Positions 47,997 to 56,540 of a stretch of DNA of 64,000 nucleotides are shown here, in pieces; position 1 is the first letter of the stretch; the number at the start of each line of letters is the position of its first letter. A model generated the notes under the pieces. The model had not been told where the DNA came from. It searched no databases and was given only the letters and a program-made list of their open reading frames with translations. A program made the position numbers and the translations under genes. The stretch comes from Pseudomonas sp. DC1.2 (GTDB lineage: Bacteria; Pseudomonadota; Gammaproteobacteria; Pseudomonadales; Pseudomonadaceae), in assembly GCF_034351645.1 (NCBI RefSeq), contig NZ_CP133782.1, positions 3,229,001 through 3,293,000 on the forward strand, read 5' to 3'.

Positions 47997-48713
47997 TCAA
48001 GGATTAAGGTGCCGTAACCAAGCGCTCAAATCCTCAACTTCGGCGGCACTGATGTTGTGGCCCAGGCCAGGGTAGCCATGAAACTCAGGCTTGAGTGACA
48101 GGCCCAGTAACAGGCTTTGGGCGTCAGTGCCATCGGTATACGGCAAACGCTTGTCCAGCGTGCCATGACCGATGAAAATCGCCAGTGACTGGCGTTTTTC
48201 ATCCGGTTTCAGTTCGGACTTGAGCACCGGCAGAATCCGCCCACTCAAGGCCGCAATCCCGCCCACGGCTTCGGGATGACGCAACCCCACCTCGTAGGCC
48301 ATGATCGCGCCTTGGCTGAACCCCACCAAGAACACTTTGTTAGCCTCGGTGTGATATTTCTTCGCCGCCTGGGCGATGAAGTCCAACAAGCGTTTGGCGC
48401 TGGCCTTCAGATCATCCGTCTCACCGTTATAAGCGCCTTCGCCTTTCTTGCGAAACCACTGGTAACTGCCCGCTTCGAGCGTCACTGGGGCCTGGACCGA
48501 CAGCACGTTGTACTGCGACGGCAACTCGTCCTTGATGCCAAACAGGTCCTGCTCGTTACTGCCGTATCCGTGAAGGAAAATCACCAGCGGCTGATGACGG
48601 CTTTCAGGATTAGCCTGCTCCAGGTACTTGAGCGGCAGATCGGTTTGCAGCGGGATTTGAGCGTGGACCGTGGTGGAGGCCAGCAGCATCAGCAACGTCA
48701 GACATTTGAACAT
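47997..48713 (-). CDS. Secreted alpha/beta-hydrolase (carboxylesterase/phospholipase type)
   Basis: From ATG 48713 (MFKCLTLLMLLASTTVHAQI) this is 238 residues. That start has GAAGGAAGG at good spacing and gives a clean signal peptide ending VHA; the in-frame start at 48758 does not. The nucleophile Ser is in FLVGFSQGAIMAYE, and HGYGSNEQDLFG forms the oxyanion region. The catalytic His is in HGYPGLGHNIS. It belongs to the phospholipase/carboxylesterase (EstB-like) group that cleaves short esters. Confidence 0.83.
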   Translation of the reverse strand: MFKCLTLLMLLASTTVHAQIPLQTDLPLKYLEQANPESRHQPLVIFLHGYGSNEQDLFGIKDELPSQYNVLSVQAPVTLEAGSYQWFRKKGEGAYNGETDDLKASAKRLLDFIAQAAKKYHTEANKVFLVGFSQGAIMAYEVGLRHPEAVGGIAALSGRILPVLKSELKPDEKRQSLAIFIGHGTLDKRLPYTDGTDAQSLLLGLSLKPEFHGYPGLGHNISAAEVEDLSAWLRHLNP

Positions 48714-48801
48714 GGACCTTCCTTCAAAAAGCGCAGGGTTCGCGGCAAAGCCTAACACTGCGAAGCCGTTGGGAGCCCACGAAAATCTCCTGGTCCACGC
48801 C

Positions 48802-49914
48802 TCAGTCGTTAATCAACTTACCCACCCGAATCGGCTCGCTCCCCGCCACTTTCGCCTGCCATGTACCGGGTTGGGTGTACCGCCCACGGTCGATGGCGAA
48901 CAACACCCCACTGGTCCCTGCCCGCACGGTGGTGACTCGGTCACTCAATGGATCAACCACTTCAAACAGCGCATCGCCCTGCTTTACCGACTCGCCAGCG
49001 TTGCGCAGAAAGCTGACCACGCCATGGTGCGGGGCAAACAGGTACTCGGTGCCTTCGAACGGCACGCCCTCGCAGCACTCGCTCGGCGCCGCGGGCCACG
49101 CGCCTTTAATGAATCCCTGTTCGGCAAGGAAGCCCAGAATAGCCTCGCAATTGGCCTGGGCCTGATCGACACGGGTGTCGCCCATGCTGCCCAGCTCCAG
49201 AGTCGTAGCGAGGTTAGCCGGTGGGATCGCCGCCTCGGGAAAGGCGCGCGCCAAGCGCAACCACGGTGAAGAGCAGGACTCGTCGAAAGAGCTGCCGCCG
49301 GAGTCTTCGCACAACAGTGCAACACCCGCTTTCAGACGCGCCGCCAGGGACTGCCACTGCGGCCAATGCTGCGGCAAGGCATACAGATGAATCGCCGCGT
49401 CGAAATCACAATGCAAGTCCAGTGTGATATCCGCATCACAGGCATGGCGCAGCAATAATCGGTGCATGGCTTCCAACTGCGACGCCGGTGCCGGCAGACC
49501 GTCGAGCACTTGGCCCATGGTTTGGCGAATCAGGGCGATGTTGGCCACGGCATCCTCGCCCAACTGATCGCCGATCAACGCGGCCACCGGCGCGCTCAGT
49601 TCAACGAACGAGCGGTTGAAGTTCTTGCCACTGCCCAGTTCAAAACGCCCCATGTGGCTGCCTTGCAAGTGCTGGTCGAGGCCGATCGGATTAGCCACCG
49701 GCACCAATTCGATAACGCCTTGCAGTTGGCCCTGGGTATCAAGTTCAGCCAAGCGCTTCTTCAGTTCCCACGCCGTGCGCATGCCCGGCAGCTCGTCAGC
49801 GTGCAGGCTGGCCTGGATGTAGACCTTACGAGTGCCCGCGCCGTAACGAAAGACGCTCAAGGTGCGCTCGGTTCCAAGATGACTCCAGGGCAATGAATGG
49901 TCGATGCGGTGCAT
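48802..49914 (-). CDS. Succinylglutamate desuccinylase/aspartoacylase-family protein (AotO-like)
   Basis: This 370-residue zinc-hydrolase-type protein has the first metal motif near QASLHADELPG, the arginine-containing loop GKNFNRSFVE and a further metal His in TLDLHCDFDAAIHLYA. It differs from AstE in length and C-terminus. It lies downstream of a lysine/arginine-type binding protein gene in the same direction. In P. aeruginosa the aotJQMOP operon also contains a protein of this family (aotO), so the two genes resemble a reduced copy of that operon. The reaction is unknown. Confidence 0.78.
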   Translation of the reverse strand: MHRIDHSLPWSHLGTERTLSVFRYGAGTRKVYIQASLHADELPGMRTAWELKKRLAELDTQGQLQGVIELVPVANPIGLDQHLQGSHMGRFELGSGKNFNRSFVELSAPVAALIGDQLGEDAVANIALIRQTMGQVLDGLPAPASQLEAMHRLLLRHACDADITLDLHCDFDAAIHLYALPQHWPQWQSLAARLKAGVALLCEDSGGSSFDESCSSPWLRLARAFPEAAIPPANLATTLELGSMGDTRVDQAQANCEAILGFLAEQGFIKGAWPAAPSECCEGVPFEGTEYLFAPHHGVVSFLRNAGESVKQGDALFEVVDPLSDRVTTVRAGTSGVLFAIDRGRYTQPGTWQAKVAGSEPIRVGKLIND

Positions 49915-49973
49915 GAGAACTCCTGATTACCTGAGCGACAAGCTCATAGGCGTCATTCCAATTACAAGCCCAT

Positions 49974-50012
49974 AAAAAAAGTGGCGCCCGCGTCAACGGT
50001 GGCCACTTTTTT
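49974..50012. terminator. Hairpin between the binding protein and AotO-like genes
   Basis: GTGGC (49981-49985) pairs with GCCAC (50002-50006), extended by A6-7 and T6 runs on the outside. Both orientations have a T-run, so it ends or attenuates the binding-protein transcript before the next gene. Confidence 0.75.
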
Positions 50013-50023
50013 AAACGACTCGA

Positions 50024-50803
50024 TTACTGGCTGTAAACGTCAAAGTTGAAGTATTTGTCCTGCACTTGCTTGTACTTGCCGTTGGCACGAATTTCAGTGA
50101 TCGCGTTGCTGAACTTGTCCGCCAGCTCTTTATCACCCTTGCGCACCGCGATACCGGCACCGCCGCCGAAGTACTTGGCGTCTTCGTAGGTCGGGCCTAC
50201 AAAAGCGAACCCTTTACCGGCGTCAGTTTTCAGGAAACCGTCGTCCAGGGTGACCGAGTCGGCCAGCATCGCGTCGAGGCGACCAGCGACCATGTCCAGG
50301 TTGGCTTCCTGCTGGGACCCATAACGCACCAGGTTGATGCCGGCGGGCACCAACACTTCGGTGGCGAAGCGGTCATGCGTACTGGCGCGCAGCACACCGA
50401 CTTTTTTGCCCTTGAGTTCGGTTAGCGGGTCTTTGACGTCGGTGCCAGCCTTCATCACGAAACGCGCCGGCGTGTGGTAATACTTGATGGTGAAATCGAC
50501 GTTTTTCTTACGATCATCAGTGATGGTCATGGACGACAAAATGGCGTCGATCTTCTTGACCTTCAGGGCGGGGATCAAGCCATCGAACTCTTGCTCGACC
50601 CATACACACTTCACTTTCATCTGATCACACAACGCGTCGCCGATGTCCACGTCAAAACCGGTGAGCTTGCCGTCAGGGGTTTTCATCGAAAACGGCGGGT
50701 AGCCCGCTTCAATACCGAGGCGGATCGGCTTAGCGTCTTCGGCTACGGCGGTCAGGGACAACATCGACAGTGCCAGGGCACCGAACATCACTAGCTTGTT
50801 CAT
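50024..50803 (-). CDS. Periplasmic lysine/arginine/ornithine-type binding protein (AotJ-like)
   Basis: This 259-residue family 3 solute-binding protein has a signal peptide ([20 protein letters not shown] then AE). The signature [20 protein letters not shown] is followed by [17 protein letters not shown] and [20 protein letters not shown]. It resembles AotJ of P. aeruginosa closely by eye. No permease or ATPase genes are adjacent, so it must use components encoded elsewhere. A good ribosome site AGGAG precedes the start. Confidence 0.85.
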   Translation of the reverse strand: MNKLVMFGALALSMLSLTAVAEDAKPIRLGIEAGYPPFSMKTPDGKLTGFDVDIGDALCDQMKVKCVWVEQEFDGLIPALKVKKIDAILSSMTITDDRKKNVDFTIKYYHTPARFVMKAGTDVKDPLTELKGKKVGVLRASTHDRFATEVLVPAGINLVRYGSQQEANLDMVAGRLDAMLADSVTLDDGFLKTDAGKGFAFVGPTYEDAKYFGGGAGIAVRKGDKELADKFSNAITEIRANGKYKQVQDKYFNFDVYSQ

Positions 50804-51143
50804 TTATAACTCCTGCGTGCGGAGACTTTTATTGGCAGCGTTGGAATGACGACTTGCGGTCTGTGAAAACCGAAGTGGCCGGCAGTCTAGAGTGGCTTGG
50901 AGCCGGCCAATTATGTTTAAGCGACGAATACTTATAGAAACGTGATAGCCGTATCAGGCGATTGAACAGCGTGCGCCAACGCGGTGCAACGGCGGTGGGG
51001 CACGCCCCGTTTTCAGACGAAACCTACAGGGCTTGGGGCTGGATCCGACGGAATAATCGCGCTAGACAACGGACGCCGAGGGCGCTGGTGATCAACGTCG
51101 TTTTGCGGCACATTGGGCGCGGCCTCCTCCTCTGAGAATCGAC
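50804..51143. other. 340-bp divergent intergenic region
   Basis: It lies between the binding protein gene and the glutamine amidotransferase gene and holds their promoters. I see no coding frame or strong repeat. Confidence 0.45.
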
Positions 51144-51800
51144 ATGCCCAACCCCGCCAACACCTTGAACCTGATTCAGCACCACCCTGCCGAGGGCCCA
51201 GGCGCCATTACCGACTGGGCCAGGCGTCGAGGCGTCGCGCTGAAGGTTTTTCGTGCCGATCTCGGGCAGTTGCCGACAGTGAGTTCAGAGCCGGCAATCG
51301 TGCTGGGTGGGCCTTACGAAGCCAACGCCGGGCCGGCGTGGCTGGAAACCGAACGCCAGTGGCTGGCGGCGAGTGTGCAGCAGGGTGCGCCGGTGTTTGC
51401 GATTTGCCTGGGCGCGCAGTTGTTGGCCTTGAGCCTGGGCGGCAAGGTGCGACGCATGGCCCATCCCGAAACCGGCTGGACCTCGGTCATCTTCGCTGAT
51501 GGCACGCTGTTGAGCGTGCTGGAATGGCATGAAGACGCCATCGACTTACCGCCAGCGGCACAGTTACTGGCCAGCAGTGAGGGATGTGAACAGCAAATGT
51601 ATCGAGTCAGCCCCCACCGCGTGGGCGTGCAGTTTCACCCGGAATGGAATGCCGAATCCGTCACCCTACTCAATCAACACTTCGCCGATGAATCACCGTT
51701 GCTGCGGGACCAGGACGACAGCGCCGCCCACGCCGCCGTGTTTGACTGGTTGCGCGGGACACTGGATGAGTGGTGGACCGTTTCAACAGAAACGGCCTGA
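51144..51800 (+). CDS. Class I glutamine amidotransferase-like protein
   Basis: This 218-residue protein has the amidotransferase triad: Cys88 in PVFAICLGAQLLALSLGG, His165 and Glu167 in VGVQFHPEWNAES. The oxyanion loop is VLGGPYEANAG. Stand-alone members hydrolyse glutamine or gamma-glutamyl compounds or transfer ammonia to a partner. No synthetase partner is adjacent, so the substrate is unknown. Downstream genes are on the opposite strand. Confidence 0.85.
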   Translation: MPNPANTLNLIQHHPAEGPGAITDWARRRGVALKVFRADLGQLPTVSSEPAIVLGGPYEANAGPAWLETERQWLAASVQQGAPVFAICLGAQLLALSLGGKVRRMAHPETGWTSVIFADGTLLSVLEWHEDAIDLPPAAQLLASSEGCEQQMYRVSPHRVGVQFHPEWNAESVTLLNQHFADESPLLRDQDDSAAHAAVFDWLRGTLDEWWTVSTETA

Positions 51801-51834
51801 AACCTAAGCAGAAGTACCTCGCCAATGTTGGCGA

Positions 51835-52269
51835 TCAACAGTCACAGGCCATCGGCTGCGTTATGCCACGCGGCACCACCACGTTCAACTCGAACCCTTC
51901 ATCCAGCCAGCCCGTCACCCCGCCGATCATCTCCTTGACGGGGCGCCCCAGCGCTGCCAGTTTCGCGGCGGCCTTGTTGGCGCCGTTACAGTGGGGGCCG
52001 GCGCAATACACCACCCAAAGCGTTGTTTGCGGATAGGCCGCCAGGCTTTCAGCCGTCATCAAACGCCCCGGAAGATTGACGGCTCCGGGCACATGGCCGC
52101 GCTGATAGGCCAAGGCGCCCCGCACATCGACCAATACAAAGTCCACCTCATCGGCCTGCAGGCTGTCGTGGACGTCGGAACAATCGGTTTCAAAGGTCAG
52201 GCGATTGCTGAAGTGCATCAGTGCAACGTCGGACGGGGCGGCAGGAATCTCGCTAACCAGGCTGGTCAT
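51835..52269 (-). CDS. Rhodanese-like domain protein
   Basis: From ATG 52269 (MTSLVSEIPAAPSDVALMHF) this is 144 residues. The rhodanese fold has FVLVDVRGALAYQRGHVPGA and the active-site loop VVYCAGPHCNGANKAA, with the cysteine preceded by Tyr. The persulfide-carrying loop is complete. Longer in-frame sequence upstream lies in the ftrA region and is not coding. It is divergent from the FtrA-type regulator, a recurring pairing that suggests regulation by it. Confidence 0.85.
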   Translation of the reverse strand: MTSLVSEIPAAPSDVALMHFSNRLTFETDCSDVHDSLQADEVDFVLVDVRGALAYQRGHVPGAVNLPGRLMTAESLAAYPQTTLWVVYCAGPHCNGANKAAAKLAALGRPVKEMIGGVTGWLDEGFELNVVVPRGITQPMACDC

Positions 52270-52370
52270 GGGTCGTACTCCAAAGTCTCGATAGGTGTCG
52301 GCAGACTTTATCCAGCGCCGACTTACCGATACAGTGGCGCACAAGACACTTACCGGGAATTTTCCGCCAA

Positions 52371-53390
52371 ATGCAGCCCTCCCCTGGTTTAGTCGCGATT
52401 CTGGCCTACGACGGTCTGTGTACATTCGAATTCGGCATTGCCGTAGAGATTTTTGGCCTAGCCCGACCGGAGTTCGATTTCCCGTGGTACGAACACCGCA
52501 TCGTCGCCGTGGATGAGGGGCCAATGCGGGCCACGGGCGGGATTCAGGTATTGGCTAACGGCGGCATGGAGCTGCTCGAAAGTGCCCGCACCATTCTTGT
52601 CCCCGGTTGGCGTAGCCGCGACCAACCGGTTCCCGAAGCGTTACTCGTTGCACTGCGTCAGGCCCATGCACGGGGGGCGCGCCTGTTGTCGATCTGCTCG
52701 GGAGTGTTCGTGCTGGCGGCCAGCGGTCTGCTGGACGGTCACCGAGCCACCACCCATTGGCGCTACACCGCGGAGCTGGCCAAGCGTTTCCCGGCCATTG
52801 AGGTGGACCCGGACGTACTCTATGTCGATGCGGGCCAGTTGATCACCTCGGCCGGGAGCGCCGCCGGTATCGATGCGTGCCTGCACTTGGTGGCCAGGGA
52901 TTTCGGCACGCAGGTGGCCAATGCGGTGGCACGGCGGCTGGTGATGTCGCCGCAACGCACGGGCGGGCAGGCGCAATTTATTCCTGCTCCCATCAGCCCG
53001 ACGCCGCGCAGCGATTTATCCCGCGTCATGCAGTGGGCACGGGAGCGCCTGCACCAGCCGCTGGAAGTCCGCGACTTGGCCAGCGAGGCGGCCATGAGCG
53101 AACGCACTTTCCTGCGCCGCTTCACCGAAGCCAGCGGTTTGTCACCCAAGACCTGGTTGCAACATCAACGACTGGCCAGGGCTCGGGAGCTGCTGGAAGG
53201 TACTCGCCAGAACACCGAGCACATTGCCCAGCAGTGTGGTTATCGTTCGGTCGAAAGCTTCAGAGTGGCGTTTCGCAGCGTGGTCGGTGTACCGCCATCG
53301 GTCTACCGGGAGCGGTTCGGACGTGAGGTCAAAGCGATTTCTCTAGCGACCCATCAGGACACTGACCCTCAAGGCCGGCGCAATAAATAG
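52371..53390 (+). CDS. ftrA: AraC-family regulator with DJ-1/PfpI domain (FtrA type)
   Basis: This 339-residue protein has a DJ-1/PfpI-like N-terminal domain (about 8-195; the nucleophile elbow region is LLSICSGVFVLAASGL). A C-terminal AraC helix-turn-helix covers about 225-325 (LASEAAMSERTFLRRFTEAS, IAQQCGYRSVESFRVAFRSV). It is divergent from the rhodanese gene, as for FtrA-type regulators. Its last 22 bases overlap the end of convergent cobF. Confidence 0.82.
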   Translation: MQPSPGLVAILAYDGLCTFEFGIAVEIFGLARPEFDFPWYEHRIVAVDEGPMRATGGIQVLANGGMELLESARTILVPGWRSRDQPVPEALLVALRQAHARGARLLSICSGVFVLAASGLLDGHRATTHWRYTAELAKRFPAIEVDPDVLYVDAGQLITSAGSAAGIDACLHLVARDFGTQVANAVARRLVMSPQRTGGQAQFIPAPISPTPRSDLSRVMQWARERLHQPLEVRDLASEAAMSERTFLRRFTEASGLSPKTWLQHQRLARARELLEGTRQNTEHIAQQCGYRSVESFRVAFRSVVGVPPSVYRERFGREVKAISLATHQDTDPQGRRNK

Positions 53391-54124
53391 GTGTCCATGA
53401 TCCACCCATGCACCGCACGAGCGGCTTTGCGCGTGCGCTCAATCTCATCCGCCACCTCCTTGAGCTTGCCGCTGATCAGAATTTCATCCGGCGTCCCGAG
53501 GTAGGCCCCCCAGTAAATCTCTGTCTCTTTATCCGCGACGTGGTGGTAGGAGTCTTCGGCATCAAGCATCACCACCACGCTGTCAGCATCGCTCACCTGC
53601 CCCGCAGCCAATCGCCGGCCGGTGGTGATTTCAATCGAACGCCCAATGCGGTTCAGCGGGACTTTATGCTGCGCCGCCAACGCCTGCACACTGGTGATGC
53701 CAGGAATCACGTCGAATTCGAAGACGCAACGGCCCGCCGCCAGGATCGCCCGCAAAATACGCACCGTGCTGTCGTATAACGCCGGATCGCCCCACACCAG
53801 GAAACCGGCGCATTCGCCGTCAGCCATGTGCTCGTTGATCAAGCGTTCGAAGGTCTGCTGCTTAGCCAGGTTCAGATCTTCGACGCTGGCCTTGTAGTCC
53901 ACTTCACCACGCTCACGTTCTGGGCTGTGGGCTTCGACAAAACGATAGGTGTGACCGCTGATGTAGCGCTCACAGATGTCCCGCCGCAGGTCGATCAGCT
54001 TGTTTTTGCTGTCGCCCTTGTCCATCAGGAAAAAAACATCGGCGCGGTTCAGCGCCTTCACCGCCTGCATCGTGATGTAGTCCGGATTCCCGGCACCGAT
54101 ACCAATGACCAGCAACGTTTTCAT
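53369..54124 (-). CDS. cobF: Precorrin-6A synthase (deacetylating)
   Basis: This 251-residue SAM-dependent methyltransferase of the aerobic cobalamin pathway methylates C-1 and removes acetate from precorrin-5. Tetrapyrrole-methylase features are LLVIGIGAGNPDYITMQAVK and FLVWGDPALYDSTVRILR. The start overlaps the upstream phosphatase stop (ATGA). It is isolated here from the rest of the cob genes. Confidence 0.93.
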   Translation of the reverse strand: MKTLLVIGIGAGNPDYITMQAVKALNRADVFFLMDKGDSKNKLIDLRRDICERYISGHTYRFVEAHSPERERGEVDYKASVEDLNLAKQQTFERLINEHMADGECAGFLVWGDPALYDSTVRILRAILAAGRCVFEFDVIPGITSVQALAAQHKVPLNRIGRSIEITTGRRLAAGQVSDADSVVVMLDAEDSYHHVADKETEIYWGAYLGTPDEILISGKLKEVADEIERTRKAARAVHGWIMDTYLLRRP

Positions 54125-54696
54125 CAGGGCGCTCCTTCAGCGTTTATGCCCGACAAGCGCAGGCGCCAGCGACCGGAGAACCATACATCCGTGGCCGACA
54201 ACGGTTCGACATCAATCAGGTTGAACGCGTCGCTGTTCAGCACATGAGTCAGCGCGGCACGTATGACAAACGGGTGAGTGATGGCGACGACATGTCCCGG
54301 CGTGGTCTCCAGCGTCTTCAACCACGCCACCACCCGCTGCCTGAGCTGCGCCACCGACTCGCCGCCGTGGGGCGCTGAATAGGGGTCTTGAAGCCAGGTT
54401 GCCAAGTGGTCGGGCTCAGATGTTTGCAGATCGTCAATCCGCAGGCCTTGCCAGCGACCCAAGTCGCAATCGGCCAATGCCGCGCACACCTCGCTGTCGT
54501 CACCGAACAATTGCGCGGTCTGCCAAGCTCGCCGCTCCGGAGCGCAGATCAGGCGCGGCGTGCCCTTGAACTGAGCGCAACGTGAACCCTTTGCCGATTG
54601 CCACTCCATTTCCAACGACTCATCGATAGGAAAACGCGCCATTTTCTGTGCGACGGTTCGAGCGTGGCAAATCAGGGTTAAACGCGTCGCCTTCAT
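54124..54696 (-). CDS. Histidine phosphatase family protein (CobC-like)
   Basis: From ATG 54696 (MKATRLTLICHARTVAQKMA) this is 190 residues; an upstream start at 54747 gives an unlike, cysteine-rich N-terminus. The usual RHG motif is CHA-R-T, keeping His and Arg but losing the glycine. The second histidine lies in VVAITHPFVIRA. It overlaps cobF by 4 bp, so a cobalamin-related phosphatase role is possible; relatives called CobC remove phosphate from alpha-ribazole phosphate. Confidence 0.75.
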   Translation of the reverse strand: MKATRLTLICHARTVAQKMARFPIDESLEMEWQSAKGSRCAQFKGTPRLICAPERRAWQTAQLFGDDSEVCAALADCDLGRWQGLRIDDLQTSEPDHLATWLQDPYSAPHGGESVAQLRQRVVAWLKTLETTPGHVVAITHPFVIRAALTHVLNSDAFNLIDVEPLSATDVWFSGRWRLRLSGINAEGAP

Positions 54697-54894
54697 GAAG
54701 CAATACTCGATCAATGGGCATAAACAACAGGACAACATCATCAACAATCGGGCAATTGTGCCGTAAGAAGGGCGCTCGGGGGACTTTCGTTTTTAGCAGC
54801 GACTCAATCCGTAGAGCTATTTCTCGCGTTAAAAACGCCTATATCTGACACCGCCATGGGCGATGGCCTACAACATCAGTCGACATAGGTGTAG

Positions 54895-54930
54895 CCCCCG
54901 GCAGCCGGGGGTTTCGCCCTGCTTCAGGGC
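54895..54930 (+). terminator. Tandem hairpins, possible terminator of a small transcript
   Basis: CCCCCGG (54895-54901) pairs with CCGGGGG (54905-54911) and is followed by TTTCG. GCCCT (54916-54920) pairs with AGGGC (54926-54930) and is followed by ATTTT. No annotated plus-strand gene lies upstream, so they would end a small RNA or sit in the leader of the rpiR-type gene. Confidence 0.4.
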
Positions 54931-54960
54931 ATTTTAATGGCCGCTAAAAATTCACTAGAC

Positions 54961-54978
54961 ATGTAGTAGGAATTACAT
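54961..54978. promoter_or_regulatory. Operator candidate ATGTA-N8-TACAT
   Basis: ATGTA (54961-54965) and TACAT (54974-54978) are exact inverted arms in AT-rich sequence about 60 bp upstream of the rpiR-type start. A further ATGTAGG on the minus strand (CCTACAT near 55010) repeats the motif. RpiR-type proteins often bind TGTA-type palindromes. Confidence 0.45.
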
Positions 54979-55038
54979 AAATACTGTTTTAGCGAATTAT
55001 GAAATAAAACCTACATATTCATCCAGCAGGGAGACCGG

Positions 55039-55893
55039 ATGCCACCTCTACGAGACCTGATCACCGATCCCGGCCTGGACCTCACGCCGTCAGAGCGCAA
55101 AGTCATCCGCGCCTTGCTCGACCAGTACCCGCGTAATGGCCTCGGCCCGATGTCACGCTTGGCTGAACATGCCGGCGTCAGCGACCCGACCATTGTGCGC
55201 TTGGTCAAAAAACTCGGTTTTGGCGGTTATGCCGAATTTCAGGATGCCTTGCTCAGCGACATGGATCACCGCCTGCGCTCACCCAGCACACTCCTGCAAC
55301 CGCGCGCCCACCTGCAAAAAGACGATCCCTGGAGCCATTATCTGGCGCAAAGCCATCGAACGCTGGTCGAGACGCAGGCCCTGACCCAACCGGAAGATGT
55401 GCGAATCCTGGTGGAATGGCTGCTCGACACCCGGCATCAGGTCCACTGCTACGGCGGGCGCTTCAGCAGTTTTCTCGCCCACTATCTGCTCAACCATTTA
55501 CGCCTGCTGCGTCCCGGTTGTTTCGCCCTGGAAGGCAACGCGCAATTGCCGGACCGACTGTTTGACGTGCAGCGCCAGGACTTAGTGCTGCTCTTTGATT
55601 ACCGCCGCTACCAGTCCCAGGCCTTGCGCGTCGCCCATGCCGCCAAAAGCCGTTATGCCCGGGTGGTGCTGTTCACCGACATTTACGCCTCGCCACTGCG
55701 GGAAATGGCGGACCTGATCATCAGTGCGCCAGTGGAATCGGTCTCGGCGTTCGACACCATGGTCCCGGCGCTGGCCCAGGTCGAGGCACTGATCGCTTGC
55801 CTGACCCTACGCAGCCCCGAGCTGGCTGATCGCCTGGAAGGCATCGATGCACTGCGCACTGACTTCGACACCCACCTGCTGGAGGAAAAATAA
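55039..55893 (+). CDS. RpiR/MurR-family transcriptional regulator
   Basis: This 284-residue protein has an N-terminal RpiR helix-turn-helix (about 15-90, MSRLAEHAGVSDPTIVRLVK followed by KLGFGGYAEFQ) and a SIS domain (about 125-265, QVHCYGGRFSSFLAHYLLNH). It leads a gene run that continues with only 2 bp to the cysteine hydrolase gene, so it is likely part of the operon it controls. Related regulators sit by amino-compound catabolic genes as well as sugar genes. The ligand is unknown. Confidence 0.87.
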   Translation: MPPLRDLITDPGLDLTPSERKVIRALLDQYPRNGLGPMSRLAEHAGVSDPTIVRLVKKLGFGGYAEFQDALLSDMDHRLRSPSTLLQPRAHLQKDDPWSHYLAQSHRTLVETQALTQPEDVRILVEWLLDTRHQVHCYGGRFSSFLAHYLLNHLRLLRPGCFALEGNAQLPDRLFDVQRQDLVLLFDYRRYQSQALRVAHAAKSRYARVVLFTDIYASPLREMADLIISAPVESVSAFDTMVPALAQVEALIACLTLRSPELADRLEGIDALRTDFDTHLLEEK

Positions 55894-55895
55894 GG

Positions 55896-56540
55896 ATGTT
55901 TGCGCTCCCCCATCGTTCACCCCGAGATCTGCCGTTCGTCACCGATCACACCGCGCTATTGCTGGTCGACATGCAGCGTGCCTGGCTCGAGCCGCAGTTC
56001 GACCCGCACCTCAATCACCCGCACGCCGAATACTTCCTGACCCGAACCCACAGGCAAGTGGTGCCCAATCAGCGCCGGCTCCTGAGTGCCTTTCGCACTG
56101 CCCGGCAAAACGTGTTGCACACGCTTATCGAAAGCCTCACCGCCGATGGCCGTGACCGCTCCCTGGACCACAAACTGTCGGACATGCACCTGCCCAAGGG
56201 TAGCCCGCAGGCGCAGATCATCGACGACCTGGCGCCCACGGAAAACGAAATCGTCTTGCCTAAGACATCTTCGGGGGTCTTCAACTCCACCAACATCGAC
56301 TACGTCCTGCGCAACCTGGAAACGCGGCACCTGATCATTGCTGGCATCGTCACCGACCAGTGCGTGGACATGGCCGTGCGGGATGCCGCCGACCGGGGAT
56401 ATCTGGTGACCGTGGTAGAAGACGCCTGCGCCACCTACACCCCGGATCGGCATCAGGCCTGCCTCAATGCGATCAAAGGCTACTGCTGGATCAGCGATAC
56501 CCAAACCGTGCTCGCCAGGTTGCAGGAGATGACGCCATGA
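55896..56540 (+). CDS. Isochorismatase-fold cysteine hydrolase
   Basis: This 214-residue hydrolase has the family triad Asp25 (ALLLVDMQRAW), Lys123 (VLPKTSSGVFNST) and Cys156 (AGIVTDQCVDMAVRDAADRG). Members cleave C-N bonds in amides, ureido groups and nicotinamide-like compounds. It overlaps the glutamine-synthetase-like gene by 4 bp and follows the RpiR-type gene by 2 bp, so all three are one transcript. By neighbours it probably hydrolyses an amide or carbamoyl compound, but the substrate is not evident. Confidence 0.85.
   Translation: MFALPHRSPRDLPFVTDHTALLLVDMQRAWLEPQFDPHLNHPHAEYFLTRTHRQVVPNQRRLLSAFRTARQNVLHTLIESLTADGRDRSLDHKLSDMHLPKGSPQAQIIDDLAPTENEIVLPKTSSGVFNSTNIDYVLRNLETRHLIIAGIVTDQCVDMAVRDAADRGYLVTVVEDACATYTPDRHQACLNAIKGYCWISDTQTVLARLQEMTP

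Larger units (their letters stand above)
54697..55038. promoter_or_regulatory. 342-bp divergent region with structured element
   Basis: It lies between the phosphatase gene and the RpiR-type regulator. It contains a small GCGTT/AACGC hairpin (54826-54838), two strong tandem hairpins at 54895-54930, and an operator-like ATGTA-N8-TACAT at 54961-54978. No coding frame is convincing. Confidence 0.5.

Noticed and set aside
54697..55038. Cobalamin riboswitch near cobF
   Set aside because: The region lacks the B12-box and conserved core, and it is on the wrong side of the rpiR-type gene for a cobF leader; the hairpins are better explained as terminator-like.
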